Source: Fluviicola sp.
GTDB taxonomy: Bacteria; Bacteroidota; Bacteroidia; Flavobacteriales_D; Crocinitomicaceae
DNA length: 64,000 nucleotides
Assembly (NCBI GenBank): GCA_002734065.2
Contig: NVXU02000037.1
Span: 1-64,000, forward strand
Reading direction: 5' to 3'
Shown one piece after another: positions 42,471 to 52,397 of this stretch (position 1 is its first letter; every line of letters starts with the position of its first letter). The notes beneath the pieces are model-generated. The model did no database searches. It saw nothing but the letters and a program-made list of their open reading frames with translations, and was not told where the DNA came from. A program made the translations under genes and the position numbers.

Positions 42471-43996
42471 AATTCGATTAAATTTGCACGTAACAAATCT
42501 GTTACATTTTTAATATTTTCTGATTGCGGTACATCTTCAATGACTGCAGGTGCAACACTCCTAATTAGGTCGTAAATTTTCTTTGTTTTAGTAGATAACC
42601 TTTCTTTTTCTTCTTTTGGTAACAAATCAACTGCTTGACAAACAGCCATCATGTGAATGGCCATTACTTGAAATCCATTATCGATGACACTCTTTGCAAT
42701 GATCGCACTATTTGTTCCCATACTGACAATATCTTGGTTATCGTTATTGTTCGGGATACTGTGTACATACATTGAGTTAGAAAGTGTTTGACTTTCGGCT
42801 GTTGTAGATGTTGCAGTAAATTGCATTCCTTGAATCCCAAAGTTGAATCCTAATTTTTTCATGTTTAAGAATGCTGGAAATTTACCGTTCAACTTAGCAT
42901 TCATTAAGAAATTTAACTGTCGCTCTGCCAACATTGTTAGTCGCGTAATGACAATTTTAATCTTGTCCATTTCCAAAGAAACGTAATCACCATGGAAATT
43001 CCCTCCGTGAAATACATTTTGTTCTTCAACACTTACGATAGGATTGTCATTGGTAGAATTCAATTCATTCTCAATCACCTCTTGCGCGAAATTCAATGTT
43101 TCGAGAACAGGTCCTAAAATTTGCGGTACGCAACGGATAGAATAGTATTCTTGAATCTTCTTTTTGAACTCAGAGCGATTCATTTCGTCGTTGTCTTTGA
43201 ATAATTCTTCTCTTTTTCGAATTAAACCACTGTCAGCTAAAAAAGAACGCATATTTGAGGCGATTTCTTGTTGACCGGGATGCCTTTTGACATTATTGAG
43301 CCCTGAAGAGAAGGAATCATCAAATGCTTCCATCACTTCATTGATGATAGAAGAGGATGCAATGGACCAATTTAACAATCGTTTTGCGTAAATAATATTG
43401 ATAGAACCGATTCCTGTCATGCAAGAAGTTCCATTCATTAATCCAAGCCCATCTCGAAGTTTAACATCAAGAGGTTCCATGTTTAATTCTTTTAAGACAT
43501 CTGCAGTGTCTCTGCGTTCTCCGTTATAGAAAACATGACCTTCTCCGATAAGATTAAGTGCCAAATGAGCTAGTTGAACTAAATCACCACTTGCTCCAAC
43601 GCCACCGTGCATAAAAATTTCGGGAGTTATTCTGTTGTTTAAAAACTGGACTAATTTTTCAATCACTCCCATGCTAATTCCAGAATTGGCTTGTAGAAAG
43701 TTGTTGATTCTTGCAATCAGAACCGCACGTGCATATTCTTCCTCTAAAACATTACCTGTTCCTGTCGAGTGACTGCGAATGAGGTTGTATTGTAGTTGGT
43801 TAAGGTCTTTATCATCAATTTTGAATTGAGCCATTGGTCCAAATCCTGTATTGATGCCATATATGATTTTATCACTGGAGAATTCTTCCAAAAAATGAAA
43901 AGACGCACTGATTTTATTGGTCAATTGCTCATTGACTTTGAACTCCTTAAACTGGAGAGCATATTTCTCAAGATCCGATAAGTTAATTTGATTCAT
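42467..43996 (-). CDS. Tyrosine ammonia-lyase (HAL/PAL family)
   Basis: The 509-residue MIO enzyme starts at 43996 (MNQINLSDLE). The cofactor is formed autocatalytically from Ala135-Ser136-Gly137 in GGVGASGDLVQLAHLAL, and the catalytic Tyr is Y46 (IIYGINTGFG). The selectivity loop reads RSHSTGTG (S75-H76). In flexirubin clusters this family deaminates tyrosine to 4-coumarate, the polyene starter. S-H at this loop also occurs in histidine lyases, so substrate choice rests mainly on cluster context. Confidence 0.88.
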   Translation of the reverse strand: MNQINLSDLEKYALQFKEFKVNEQLTNKISASFHFLEEFSSDKIIYGINTGFGPMAQFKIDDKDLNQLQYNLIRSHSTGTGNVLEEEYARAVLIARINNFLQANSGISMGVIEKLVQFLNNRITPEIFMHGGVGASGDLVQLAHLALNLIGEGHVFYNGERRDTADVLKELNMEPLDVKLRDGLGLMNGTSCMTGIGSINIIYAKRLLNWSIASSSIINEVMEAFDDSFSSGLNNVKRHPGQQEIASNMRSFLADSGLIRKREELFKDNDEMNRSEFKKKIQEYYSIRCVPQILGPVLETLNFAQEVIENELNSTNDNPIVSVEEQNVFHGGNFHGDYVSLEMDKIKIVITRLTMLAERQLNFLMNAKLNGKFPAFLNMKKLGFNFGIQGMQFTATSTTAESQTLSNSMYVHSIPNNNDNQDIVSMGTNSAIIAKSVIDNGFQVMAIHMMAVCQAVDLLPKEEKERLSTKTKKIYDLIRSVAPAVIEDVPQSENIKNVTDLLRANLIEL

Positions 43997-44090
43997 ATTT
44001 GGTTTGTGTCTTATTCTAGTCAATTTTAATTTTGGTCAAGTTTGCGAAAGTACCAAATATTCTTGTTTTTTATAATATTTTCAGACAGCA

Positions 44091-45140
44091 TTACTTCAAT
44101 TTTATTTCTAAAATAGTGTGAAAGCTGTTATTGTGAAGGTGATGTTCGTCAATACACTCAAATCCTGCCTTGCCAACAATATATTTCATAGCAGAAGAAG
44201 AGTACATTTTGCTATTTCCATTTGCTAATGCGGTGAAATACAATGAAGTTGCCACTAAACTATGTGTTGCTGCAGGGAATCGTTGATTATCAATAAAAGT
44301 TTCCATGATAAAGATTCGTGCATCTGGCTTCATGTTCTTTTTAATCTTCAATAGAATTTGCTCAATTTCTTCTTCGGAAAAGCAATCTAAAAATTGACTC
44401 ATCCAATAAACATCTGCTCCTGCTGGTATTTCAGAAGAACTGTCAAGCATGTCTATTTCTTGAAATTCAACACGGTCTTTTATTTCATCAATTTTTCCAA
44501 TATTCTCTTTAGCGACATTTAATTGCACGGGTAAGTCGAACAGCTTCATTCTCACGTTTTCATCGTGCTTTGTTGCCGCAATACACCATTTCCCAGTATT
44601 TCCTCCGATATCGAAGATTTGCTTGGGTTTATATTTAAAAATTACTTTCAATGCATCATCAAAAGAATTATCAGAATAGAAATGGTCAAAATCAAACCAA
44701 GATTTTTTCATTGGCTCAGGCAAGATGGATAATCCTTGATAAATAGTTTCCCAGTCACCTAATGTTTTTAATCCTTCTGCTTTACCATTGACAATTGATT
44801 CTTTCAAGTGAAATAATCCTCTGTAACAGACGTCGTGAGTAAAGTACAAATTAACACGTGTCATTTCGTCACGAAGAATGAAATAACCAATTTTAGTTGT
44901 TTTGTAAACATCTTCTTCGGTTTGCTCCACAATATCAGCAGAAGCTGCCATTTCTAGGAGTACTCGGACTCCGTATTCAGAAACTTCTGTTTTTTTTGCA
45001 ATAGCCTTAATGGACATCGGTCCTCTATTTTCGACCATTGCCTCAAGGATGTTTAATTCCAAAAGACAATAAGCCGTTTCAAAAACAAAAGGACTAAATG
45101 CTAATTTATGAGCTTCGTGAAGTGCATCGATGGCTTTCAT
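44091..45140 (-). CDS. O-methyltransferase-type SAM methyltransferase
   Basis: The 349-residue protein resembles the multi-domain O-methyltransferases of natural-product clusters. The N-terminal 100 residues form a winged-helix dimerisation region (GPMSIKAIAKKTEVSEYGVRVLLEMAASADIV). The C-terminal Rossmann domain binds SAM (IFDIGGNTGKWCIAA, KLFDLPVQL). It probably methylates the ring or a ring hydroxyl of the aryl group. It is the first gene of the long minus-strand operon, behind a promoter with inverted repeats. Confidence 0.85.
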   Translation of the reverse strand: MKAIDALHEAHKLAFSPFVFETAYCLLELNILEAMVENRGPMSIKAIAKKTEVSEYGVRVLLEMAASADIVEQTEEDVYKTTKIGYFILRDEMTRVNLYFTHDVCYRGLFHLKESIVNGKAEGLKTLGDWETIYQGLSILPEPMKKSWFDFDHFYSDNSFDDALKVIFKYKPKQIFDIGGNTGKWCIAATKHDENVRMKLFDLPVQLNVAKENIGKIDEIKDRVEFQEIDMLDSSSEIPAGADVYWMSQFLDCFSEEEIEQILLKIKKNMKPDARIFIMETFIDNQRFPAATHSLVATSLYFTALANGNSKMYSSSAMKYIVGKAGFECIDEHHLHNNSFHTILEIKLK

Positions 45141-45169
45141 TAAGATGAAAAGTTAATTATTGCTTATAT

Positions 45170-45200
45170 TATTTCACAAAAATATTATAATAGTGAAATA
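45170..45200 (-). promoter_or_regulatory. Promoter with flanking inverted repeat of the aryl polyene operon
   Basis: TATTTTTG (45177-45184, minus) fits the -7 consensus 36 bases upstream of the methyltransferase ATG. It lies between two 8-bp inverted arms, TATTTCAC (45170-45177) and GTGAAATA (45193-45200), a geometry expected for a repressor or activator site overlapping the promoter. Confidence 0.5.
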
Positions 45201-45209
45201 GATGATTGT

Positions 45210-45245
45210 AAAAATGCCCCAACTTTCATTTAAGCTGGAGCATTT
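45210..45245 (-). terminator. Rho-independent terminator of the 540-residue protein gene
   Basis: On the minus strand AAATGCTCCAGCTT pairs with AAGTTGGGGCATTT over 14 bp with a six-base loop, followed by T residues. It lies 20-60 bases after the stop at 45266 and just upstream of the next promoter. Confidence 0.88.
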
Positions 45246-45265
45246 GTAAATTTTTCTATCGAAAA

Positions 45266-46888
45266 TTAATCATTCAATGTAATTTTGAGCATTACATCTT
45301 CTTTTTTCTTCTTGTAGCATTCTACGGCAAATTCACCTTCAGCGGTTTCAATGATTCTCCCCGTATTGAACTGATACAAGGCTACTCCTTTAGCATCTCT
45401 TGTGTCAAGAATAGATACCTTTTCAACCTTACCCGATTCTTTCTCTATTTTGAATCCAGTCAAAAAGCCACCTTTTCCATCTTGATGGGTCTTAGGGTAT
45501 TTGTTGAGTGGTAATTCAATGTTTTTAACATTGTCCAAGAATAGAACATAGTGATAATTTTTTTGAGAAAGCACATAATATCCCATTCCTCCGCGTCCGG
45601 CGCTACCTCTTTGATTTTTTGGTAACTTGACCATCCATAGCAACTCATTCTCTTTGTCAATATGAGTGGCCAAGATTTCTTGATAATAATAAGTATAAGT
45701 TGTTTGACCTGTTTTAGGATTGTGATGCGAAACAACATAGTATCTTTCACCGTACAGTGTAATTGAACCGTCTTCTTCATAAACGATTTCTCTTAGCACC
45801 ATATTTGGCATGGAGTAGTCTTTCTCTCCTGATTTCTTTTCCATTTTACTTTGTGCACGATCAGATTTGTACAATTTCATTACATCTACTGGGATTTCGT
45901 AACTCAACTTATCTATCAAATCTCCTGAGTCATCGAGCTTGTAAATAAAAACTCCATCAGTTCCACTTCTTGCACGATTACCGTAGTAACCAGCAATGAC
46001 AATTCCACCATCTTTACCTTCGTAAAAGTTGATGTTCTTGATAAATTTGTCTTCGAGTTCTATTTTGGTTGAACTAAGATCTTGATCGTCCGCGCTAACT
46101 CTAATTAATTCTAAATCATAGTTTAGTTTCCCTTTGACAATTTTCTTAGCCGTTTCAGTTCTATAAACCTCTGCAAGAATGTATGTATTACCTTTTTCAT
46201 CAATGGTATAACCGACGTTGTTCATTTTTTTCTCGGTATAAGGCATCGTTATTTTCTTGGACCATACTTCTTCAAGATTTTTTCCATAGACGTGCATACC
46301 AATTATGTCTTTACTCTTTGAATCATTTTTCGTTTTTGGCTTCATTCTATACTGGACAATAAACCTTTCTTCCGAGTAAGATTGATCGAAGTTGAATTTC
46401 CCTCCACGAGCGCCAGCAGTTATTCCGAACATTCCTCCAAATCCAGTAATTCCAAAACCGCCGGTTACTTTTCCTTTTACTTTTATTAAAAGCCTTTCTT
46501 TACCTGCCCAATTTGCTTTGTCAAAGTCAATTTCTCTAACAAATAATTGCTCAGTTTCGTTGGCTTTATCCCATCTTGAGAAGAAGAAATAATATTGACC
46601 AGCAAATTCTAAATAAGATTCGGGTGTAAATCCTTCACCCTTTTCTACTGTGTTGTGCTTACTTTCGTTAAGCTTGGCTCCTGAAAATTTTTGGAAATGA
46701 AATTTTCCTCTTCCATATTTTACAGCGAGAATTTCTCCGTCTCTACTAAAATAAGATTTCATACCATCAACAACTCTGTATGGAGTACTGACTGAATAAC
46801 TAAACTCTTTAGATAGTTTAACTTCTTGGGCAGTAGAATTAAAATTGAACAGCGCAATGAATAATGTTGTTAGTAATAAATGTTTCAT
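45266..46888 (-). CDS. Large secreted protein, unknown
   Basis: This 540-residue protein has a signal peptide (MKHLLLTTLFIALFNFNSTAQ), a Gly-rich segment near residues 140-165 (GGFGITGFGGMFGITAGARGG), and a beta-propeller-like body with repeated strands such as GYTIDEKGNTYILAEVY and EDGSITLYGERYYVV. No catalytic motif is seen. It has its own terminator and a likely promoter (TTG-N19-TATTTTGC near 46916-46945), so it is a separate unit inserted between two pigment operons. Confidence 0.7.
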   Translation of the reverse strand: MKHLLLTTLFIALFNFNSTAQEVKLSKEFSYSVSTPYRVVDGMKSYFSRDGEILAVKYGRGKFHFQKFSGAKLNESKHNTVEKGEGFTPESYLEFAGQYYFFFSRWDKANETEQLFVREIDFDKANWAGKERLLIKVKGKVTGGFGITGFGGMFGITAGARGGKFNFDQSYSEERFIVQYRMKPKTKNDSKSKDIIGMHVYGKNLEEVWSKKITMPYTEKKMNNVGYTIDEKGNTYILAEVYRTETAKKIVKGKLNYDLELIRVSADDQDLSSTKIELEDKFIKNINFYEGKDGGIVIAGYYGNRARSGTDGVFIYKLDDSGDLIDKLSYEIPVDVMKLYKSDRAQSKMEKKSGEKDYSMPNMVLREIVYEEDGSITLYGERYYVVSHHNPKTGQTTYTYYYQEILATHIDKENELLWMVKLPKNQRGSAGRGGMGYYVLSQKNYHYVLFLDNVKNIELPLNKYPKTHQDGKGGFLTGFKIEKESGKVEKVSILDTRDAKGVALYQFNTGRIIETAEGEFAVECYKKKKEDVMLKITLND

Positions 46889-46994
46889 TTTGTTTCTTTT
46901 TTAGTTAATGAACCGCAAAATAGCGATTTTTTCTTGTTTTGCAATCATTTTGAGATTACAAAATCTAAGCCACAGATTATTCACTTGTTTTTTC

Positions 46995-47002
46995 TACTTT
47001 TG
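46995..47002 (+). promoter_or_regulatory. -7 box (TACTTTTG) of the fused exporter operon
   Basis: TACTTTTG matches the -7 consensus and places the transcript start near 47008. Translation of the exporter must therefore begin downstream, which argues against the open frame that extends back to 46880. Confidence 0.45.
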
Positions 47003-47050
47003 AAGCAATTATTAATTCTTATCTTATCCTTTATTATTTTCAGTAAACCA

Positions 47051-50000
47051 TTGGGCAAAATTTTCGCAAATATCGTTTCTTTCTTCAACAAAAATCTATT
47101 GTTGTATTTGTCTGTACTCATTAGTGTGATCTTATTTATGTATTACGGAGTTTCGCGACTTCAATTGGACGAAAACATCTATTCCATCTTTCCAAAAGGA
47201 GAAGAATTTAAAAAATTCAACAAAGTTCTGAAAGAAAATAACCTGAACAAACAAATTATTTTTTCTATTGATGCAGGTGTTGATGATGATTTACTTGAAG
47301 AACGCTTGGATTCCGTTGCTCGAATTGTCATCAATAATTCTGATGGGTTAATTAAAGGATTTGAAATTTTCAGAGAAGATCAGCAAGAAACGGTACTGAA
47401 TTATTTTTATACGTCACTTCCAGGTTTACTATCTGAAAAAGACTATCGAAGAATAGAGCAGAAAATCAAAAAAGACTCGATTGAACAGTCAATTGACGTC
47501 GTTTATGATAAGATGACGTCTCCAAATGCATTCTTTATGCGGAAAATTTTCGCAAAAGACCCTCTTGGCTTAGCTTGGGAGAAGTTGCAGTCACTAAAAC
47601 CTCAGGAAGATTCAAACGCAATGCTTGTAGAGGATGGGATTTTATTCTCGGGAAATAAAAAACGAGCACTTTTTACGGCAGTTTTAAACTTTGAACTCGA
47701 AGACAACCGCAAAAATGAACAGTTGAACCTTCGACTCAAAGATTTGAAGGAAGAAATCAATGCCAATACAGATATCGGCTTTGATTATTTCGGAACTTTT
47801 CAAATTTCGTATGAGAATTCTAGACAAGTAAAAGAAGACACGTTTCTCACGATGATTATTAGCATAGTGTTGATTCTCTTGCTTCTCATTTTCTATTACC
47901 GCAGCTTGTTGACACCGATTTATTTCGTTCTCCCCGCCATCTTCTCGGGATTTTGTGGATTGGGGCTTGTCGGCTTTATTCAACCTGAAATTTCAGCAAT
48001 TTCGATTGCAACGTCTGCTATTTTAATGGGAATTGTGCTCGATTATTCTTTTCACTTTTTCACGCATTACAACGATTCAAAAAACCTGATTGCCACGATA
48101 AAATCATTGTCTTTTCCGATGTTGGTGGGTAGTTTTACAACCGTTGCGGCATTCTCTGCGTTGATTTTCACGGACTCTGTTGTTTTGCAGAATTTTGGAC
48201 TAATTGCGCTTTGCACTTTATCTTCTGCGGTATTGTTTACTTTGCTACTACTCCCCACTTTTTTGTTTGCGACAGGCTACAAGCCAAAAGGAGAAAGGGC
48301 TTCAAGGAGTCGGGTGATTATTCCAAAATGGTTTGCCCGTGTGTCAATATGGTTCATCCTTATCCTCTCGGTGATTTTCTTTTACAATGCAAACGACTTC
48401 CAATTTGATGCTGATTTAAACAATCTAAGCTACCACCCAGACGAATTGGCGGAGAAAGAGGAAGTGTTCACAGGAATTAATCCAAGAACGGAAAAGAAAC
48501 TGCATTTGTTTGTTTCTGGAACAACCAAAGAGGAGGCAGAGGCAAAGAATTTTGAACTGTATCAGCAACTTTCTCACTACAAGAAAAAAGAGGGATTGGA
48601 AGAAATTATTTCTGTTGCACCTTATGCAATTCCATCTGAGGTGAAAGAAAAAGGTTTTGAGCGTTGGTTAAGCTTTTGGGAGAAAAATGGACAAGCAACA
48701 ACGAATAAAATAAATGCAAAAGCCGCGGAGTTAGACTTCTCTTCTTCCGCTTTTAGCCCTTTTGAAGCATGGATTAACCAGTCAAAATCGACAATAACCA
48801 AAAAGGAAGAGAAAGAAATTCAAGCGCAATTAGGCTTGTATAAATTGGTTTACTCTTCAGGTGATAATTGGAACATTATAACGAGTGTTGTCGTCAAAAA
48901 AGAACAATTAGCGGACTTCAAAGCGCAATTGGCAACAAATTCTGACGTCTATATTTTTGACATCGCAGAAATGGCAAACGCATTGATGGTGTCTGTGCAA
49001 AACGATTTCAATTACTTACTTATTTTCTCTTCTTTACTCGTTTTCTTTTCGCTACTTGTTATTTATGGGAGAATAGAATTGGCGCTCTTTGCGTTCTTGC
49101 CTATGCTCATCAGTTGGATTTGGATTCTCGGTATTGCAGCACTTTTTGACATCCAATTTAATTTCGTGAATATTATCGTTGCCACCTTCATTTTTGGCTT
49201 GGGGGACGATTTTTCTATCTTCGTAACAGACGGTTTGCTGCAGAAGTATAAAACAAAATCGAATGTATTGAAGTCGTTCAAATCTGCGATTATTCTTTCT
49301 GGAATTACAACCATCATTGGAACCGGTGCACTCTATTTCTCGAAGCATCCTGCCATTCATTCTATCGCAATAATCAGTGTTGTGGGAATTGCTTGTATTT
49401 TGGTAGTAACCTTGGTGGTGCAACCTGCAATTTTTAAGTTATTCATTACCAATAGAACGAATAAAAAACGATCACCGGCTACTTTTTTAGGCTTATTAAT
49501 AAGCATTATATTTTTCATCTATTTTTTCATAGGTAGTATTCTGTTATCTCTATTATTACTCCTTCTTATTCCTTTCCCAATTACAAAAAAGAAAAAACAG
49601 AAGTTTTTGAACTATTTAGTATCAAAATTAGCTGGTTCAGTTATTAATTTTGGTTTTCACGTAAAAAAGAGAATGCTAAATGAAGAGCGATTAGACTTCT
49701 CAAAACCGTCCATTATTGTTGCCAATCATTCTTCATTCTTAGACATTCTTTTAATGATTATGATGAATCCTAAAGTAATCATTATGGTTAAAAAATGGGT
49801 GTATTATTCTCCCGTTTTTGGTCTTTTTATTCGCTACGCAGGATACCCCTATGTTGCAGAAGGCACTGAGTATAATCTTGAATTGATGCGTGAGAAAATC
49901 AATGATGGCTATTCTATTATGGTTTTCCCAGAAGGTACACGAACCACTGATGGAGAAATAAAACGCTTTCACAAAGGAGCATTCTATTTGGCGCAAGAAT

Positions 50001-50893
50001 TAAACATAGACATTCAGCCCATTGTTATTCATGGCGCTTATTATATCAACCCAAAGAATGATTTCATTATAAAATCGGGCACGTTGACCTTGGATATCAT
50101 GGAGAGAATCACTCCAGAAGATGCAATTTATCAACAACGCTTTGGGTTGTTTGCAAAATCAGTACTTACCAAGATGCGTGAGCAACAAAAAGAGACCAAA
50201 TTGCAAATAGAGGATGCAAAATACTTGAGCAATCGTGTGCAATACAATTATTTGTATAAAGGTCCAGCGATGGAATGGTATGTGAGAATAAAATGGAAAT
50301 TTGAGCAAAAAAACTTCGATTTTTATGATTATTTGATAGGCAATAGAAGCAAAATCTATGATGTGGGTTGTGGATTGGGGTATTTGAGCTACTTCTTGCA
50401 TTACCGCAATTCTGAAAGAGAAATAACTGGCGTAGATTACGATGAAGATAAAATCATTTTTGCAAGTAATGGCTACGATAAAACGGAAAATTTACAATTC
50501 TTGGCCAGTGATGCAAGAGATTTTGAAATTAAAAATGCAGATGTGGTTTTTTACAACGATGTCTTGCATTACATGACCTTGGCGCAGCAATTTGAGGTAC
50601 TTAACAAAACAGTGGATAATCTCAACGAAGATGGAATTATTCTCATTCGAGACGGAATTATCAATCTTTCTGACAGGCACGGAACGACACAGAAAACGGA
50701 AAAATTTTCTACCTCTATTTTTGGGTTTAATAAAACTACTGAGCCTTTAAGCTTCTTTTCTTCCGAAGATATTTTTAAATTCGCAAAGGAGCGAAATTTG
50801 ACATGTGAAATGAAGGAGCAATCCAAGAAAACATCCAACGTCCTATTTATTCTCCGAAAAACCAAAAATGAAGGAAACAAATCTGCAATATGA
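47051..50893 (+). CDS. Fused MMPL exporter / lysophospholipid acyltransferase / SAM methyltransferase
   Basis: About 1,280 residues. The start is uncertain: TTG at 47051, just before the first membrane helix (LLLYLSVLISVILFMYYG), is preferred. The open frame extends to 46880, but that part is antisense to another gene's start and upstream of the -7 box. Part 1 is an RND/MMPL transporter: two blocks of five or six helices (TFLTMIISIVLILLLLIFYYRS; FNFVNIIVATFIFGLGDDFSIFVTDG) separated by periplasmic loops. Part 2 is a PlsC domain with Hx4D (VANHSSFLD) and FPEGTR. Part 3 is a methyltransferase (YDVGCGLGYLSYFLHYR). It probably exports and modifies the pigment. Confidence 0.88.
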   Translation: MGKIFANIVSFFNKNLLLYLSVLISVILFMYYGVSRLQLDENIYSIFPKGEEFKKFNKVLKENNLNKQIIFSIDAGVDDDLLEERLDSVARIVINNSDGLIKGFEIFREDQQETVLNYFYTSLPGLLSEKDYRRIEQKIKKDSIEQSIDVVYDKMTSPNAFFMRKIFAKDPLGLAWEKLQSLKPQEDSNAMLVEDGILFSGNKKRALFTAVLNFELEDNRKNEQLNLRLKDLKEEINANTDIGFDYFGTFQISYENSRQVKEDTFLTMIISIVLILLLLIFYYRSLLTPIYFVLPAIFSGFCGLGLVGFIQPEISAISIATSAILMGIVLDYSFHFFTHYNDSKNLIATIKSLSFPMLVGSFTTVAAFSALIFTDSVVLQNFGLIALCTLSSAVLFTLLLLPTFLFATGYKPKGERASRSRVIIPKWFARVSIWFILILSVIFFYNANDFQFDADLNNLSYHPDELAEKEEVFTGINPRTEKKLHLFVSGTTKEEAEAKNFELYQQLSHYKKKEGLEEIISVAPYAIPSEVKEKGFERWLSFWEKNGQATTNKINAKAAELDFSSSAFSPFEAWINQSKSTITKKEEKEIQAQLGLYKLVYSSGDNWNIITSVVVKKEQLADFKAQLATNSDVYIFDIAEMANALMVSVQNDFNYLLIFSSLLVFFSLLVIYGRIELALFAFLPMLISWIWILGIAALFDIQFNFVNIIVATFIFGLGDDFSIFVTDGLLQKYKTKSNVLKSFKSAIILSGITTIIGTGALYFSKHPAIHSIAIISVVGIACILVVTLVVQPAIFKLFITNRTNKKRSPATFLGLLISIIFFIYFFIGSILLSLLLLLLIPFPITKKKKQKFLNYLVSKLAGSVINFGFHVKKRMLNEERLDFSKPSIIVANHSSFLDILLMIMMNPKVIIMVKKWVYYSPVFGLFIRYAGYPYVAEGTEYNLELMREKINDGYSIMVFPEGTRTTDGEIKRFHKGAFYLAQELNIDIQPIVIHGAYYINPKNDFIIKSGTLTLDIMERITPEDAIYQQRFGLFAKSVLTKMREQQKETKLQIEDAKYLSNRVQYNYLYKGPAMEWYVRIKWKFEQKNFDFYDYLIGNRSKIYDVGCGLGYLSYFLHYRNSEREITGVDYDEDKIIFASNGYDKTENLQFLASDARDFEIKNADVVFYNDVLHYMTLAQQFEVLNKTVDNLNEDGIILIRDGIINLSDRHGTTQKTEKFSTSIFGFNKTTEPLSFFSSEDIFKFAKERNLTCEMKEQSKKTSNVLFILRKTKNEGNKSAI

Positions 50894-52397
50894 TTTTATA
50901 GTTGTCGGTAGTGGTATCGGCGGATTGGTTTCTGCCGTTCTATTAGCGATGGAAGGCCGTTCTGTTTTGGTGCTGGAAAAAAATCACCAAGTTGGCGGTT
51001 CTTTACAGGTTTTTAGTCGCGATAAAGTCATTTTTGACACAGGTGTGCATTACATCGGTTCTTTGGACGAAGGTGAAACTTTGCATTCTATTTTCAAATA
51101 CCTGGGTATTCTAAAGGACTTAAAATTGAAACGTCTAGACGACGATTGCTTTGACATGATTCGCCTGGCTGATGGCTCAACCTTTAAGCACGGACAAGGT
51201 TATGACAATTTCAAGAAAGGTTTATTAGAAAAATTTCCAAAAGAAGAACTAGGCATTGATTTATTCTTGGAGAAAATACAAGCTATCTGTAAAGAATTCC
51301 CCTTGTATAATTTAGAAGTCGAGGAAGGATTTTCATACATAGACAAACCCGATTTGATGTCGCAAAGTGCCTTTGAATTTGTAAAAAGCATCACCGATGA
51401 TAAAAAACTGCAATCCGTTTTATTGGGCAATGGTTTACTCTACGCAGGAGAAGTTAAAACAACTCCATTGTACGTTCTTGCATTGATTGTGAACAGTTAT
51501 TTGAAAGGAAGTTACAGGATGGAGAATGGAGGTTCTCAGATTGCGAAATTGCTAACCAAACGACTTCATTCTCTCGGTGGCCGAGTGCTTAAACACCAAG
51601 AGGTTGTGGGCGCAGATTATGAACATGGAAGAATTGTTTCTGTGAGCACGAAAGCTGGAGATAAATTCTTTGCCTCCCAATTTATTTCAAATATGCATCC
51701 CCGACAAACTGTAGAAGTATTTGGCAAAGAGAACTTTAGGCCTGCCTACAGGACCCGGCTAAAGAAGTTAGAGAATACGGTATCCTCCTTTATGTTGTAT
51801 CTTTCTTTTCACGAAAATTCTTTCCCATATTTGAATTATAACATGTATTCTTACACACAAGATGCCGTTTGGGACACAGTGGAGTATGACGAAAATCATT
51901 GGCCACAAGCCTTATTTATTTGTACCTCTGCGGTAAAGAATCAAGGAGAATTTGCAGATTCTATGTCCGTTATGGCGTACATGGATTTCAAAGAGGTTGA
52001 GCAATGGAATTCTACCTTTAATACCGTTGCAGAATCATCCGAAAGGGGAGAGGAGTATGCAAAATTTAAAAGAGAGAAAGAAGAACAAATGATTAATCGA
52101 TTGGAAGAAATTTTCCCGGATATTCGAAAATCAATAAAAGGGATTTATTGTTCTACGCCCTTGACTTATAAAGATTATATAGGAACGGAAGACGGTTCAT
52201 TGTATGGAATAAAGAAGGATTACAACAACATCATGCATTCGAAGATTAACTCGAAGACAAGGGTATTAAATTTGTTCTTAACGGGACAGAATTTGGTTTT
52301 TCACGGTGTTTTAGGGGCAACGATTGGTGCTTTGGTAAATAGTTTTAACTTTATAGATGATCGTTATTTGATTGATAAAATAAACAATTTGAAATGA
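50868..52397 (+). CDS. FAD-dependent oxidoreductase, phytoene desaturase-like
   Basis: The 509-residue flavoprotein opens with the dinucleotide-binding motif VVGSGIGGLVSAVLLAMEGRSVLVLEKNHQVGGSLQ and has FDTGVHYIG and, near the C-terminus, FLTGQNLVFHGVLGATIGAL. These are typical of the CrtI/amine-oxidase group (carotenoid desaturases and isomerases). It may act on the polyene chain or resorcinol side chain. It overlaps the exporter gene by 26 bases and the next gene by four, so all three are coupled. Confidence 0.85.
   Translation: MKETNLQYDFIVVGSGIGGLVSAVLLAMEGRSVLVLEKNHQVGGSLQVFSRDKVIFDTGVHYIGSLDEGETLHSIFKYLGILKDLKLKRLDDDCFDMIRLADGSTFKHGQGYDNFKKGLLEKFPKEELGIDLFLEKIQAICKEFPLYNLEVEEGFSYIDKPDLMSQSAFEFVKSITDDKKLQSVLLGNGLLYAGEVKTTPLYVLALIVNSYLKGSYRMENGGSQIAKLLTKRLHSLGGRVLKHQEVVGADYEHGRIVSVSTKAGDKFFASQFISNMHPRQTVEVFGKENFRPAYRTRLKKLENTVSSFMLYLSFHENSFPYLNYNMYSYTQDAVWDTVEYDENHWPQALFICTSAVKNQGEFADSMSVMAYMDFKEVEQWNSTFNTVAESSERGEEYAKFKREKEEQMINRLEEIFPDIRKSIKGIYCSTPLTYKDYIGTEDGSLYGIKKDYNNIMHSKINSKTRVLNLFLTGQNLVFHGVLGATIGALVNSFNFIDDRYLIDKINNLK

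Noticed and set aside
42467-43996. Histidine ammonia-lyase (hut pathway) for the MIO enzyme
   Set aside because: The loop S75-H76 allows it, but there are no hutU/I/G genes nearby and the gene sits between a methyltransferase and fabG in a flexirubin-type operon, where the family acts on tyrosine.
46880-47050. N-terminal extension of the fused MMPL exporter
   Set aside because: It begins antisense to the start of the neighbouring secreted-protein gene, lies upstream of the TACTTTTG box, and has no counterpart in RND proteins.
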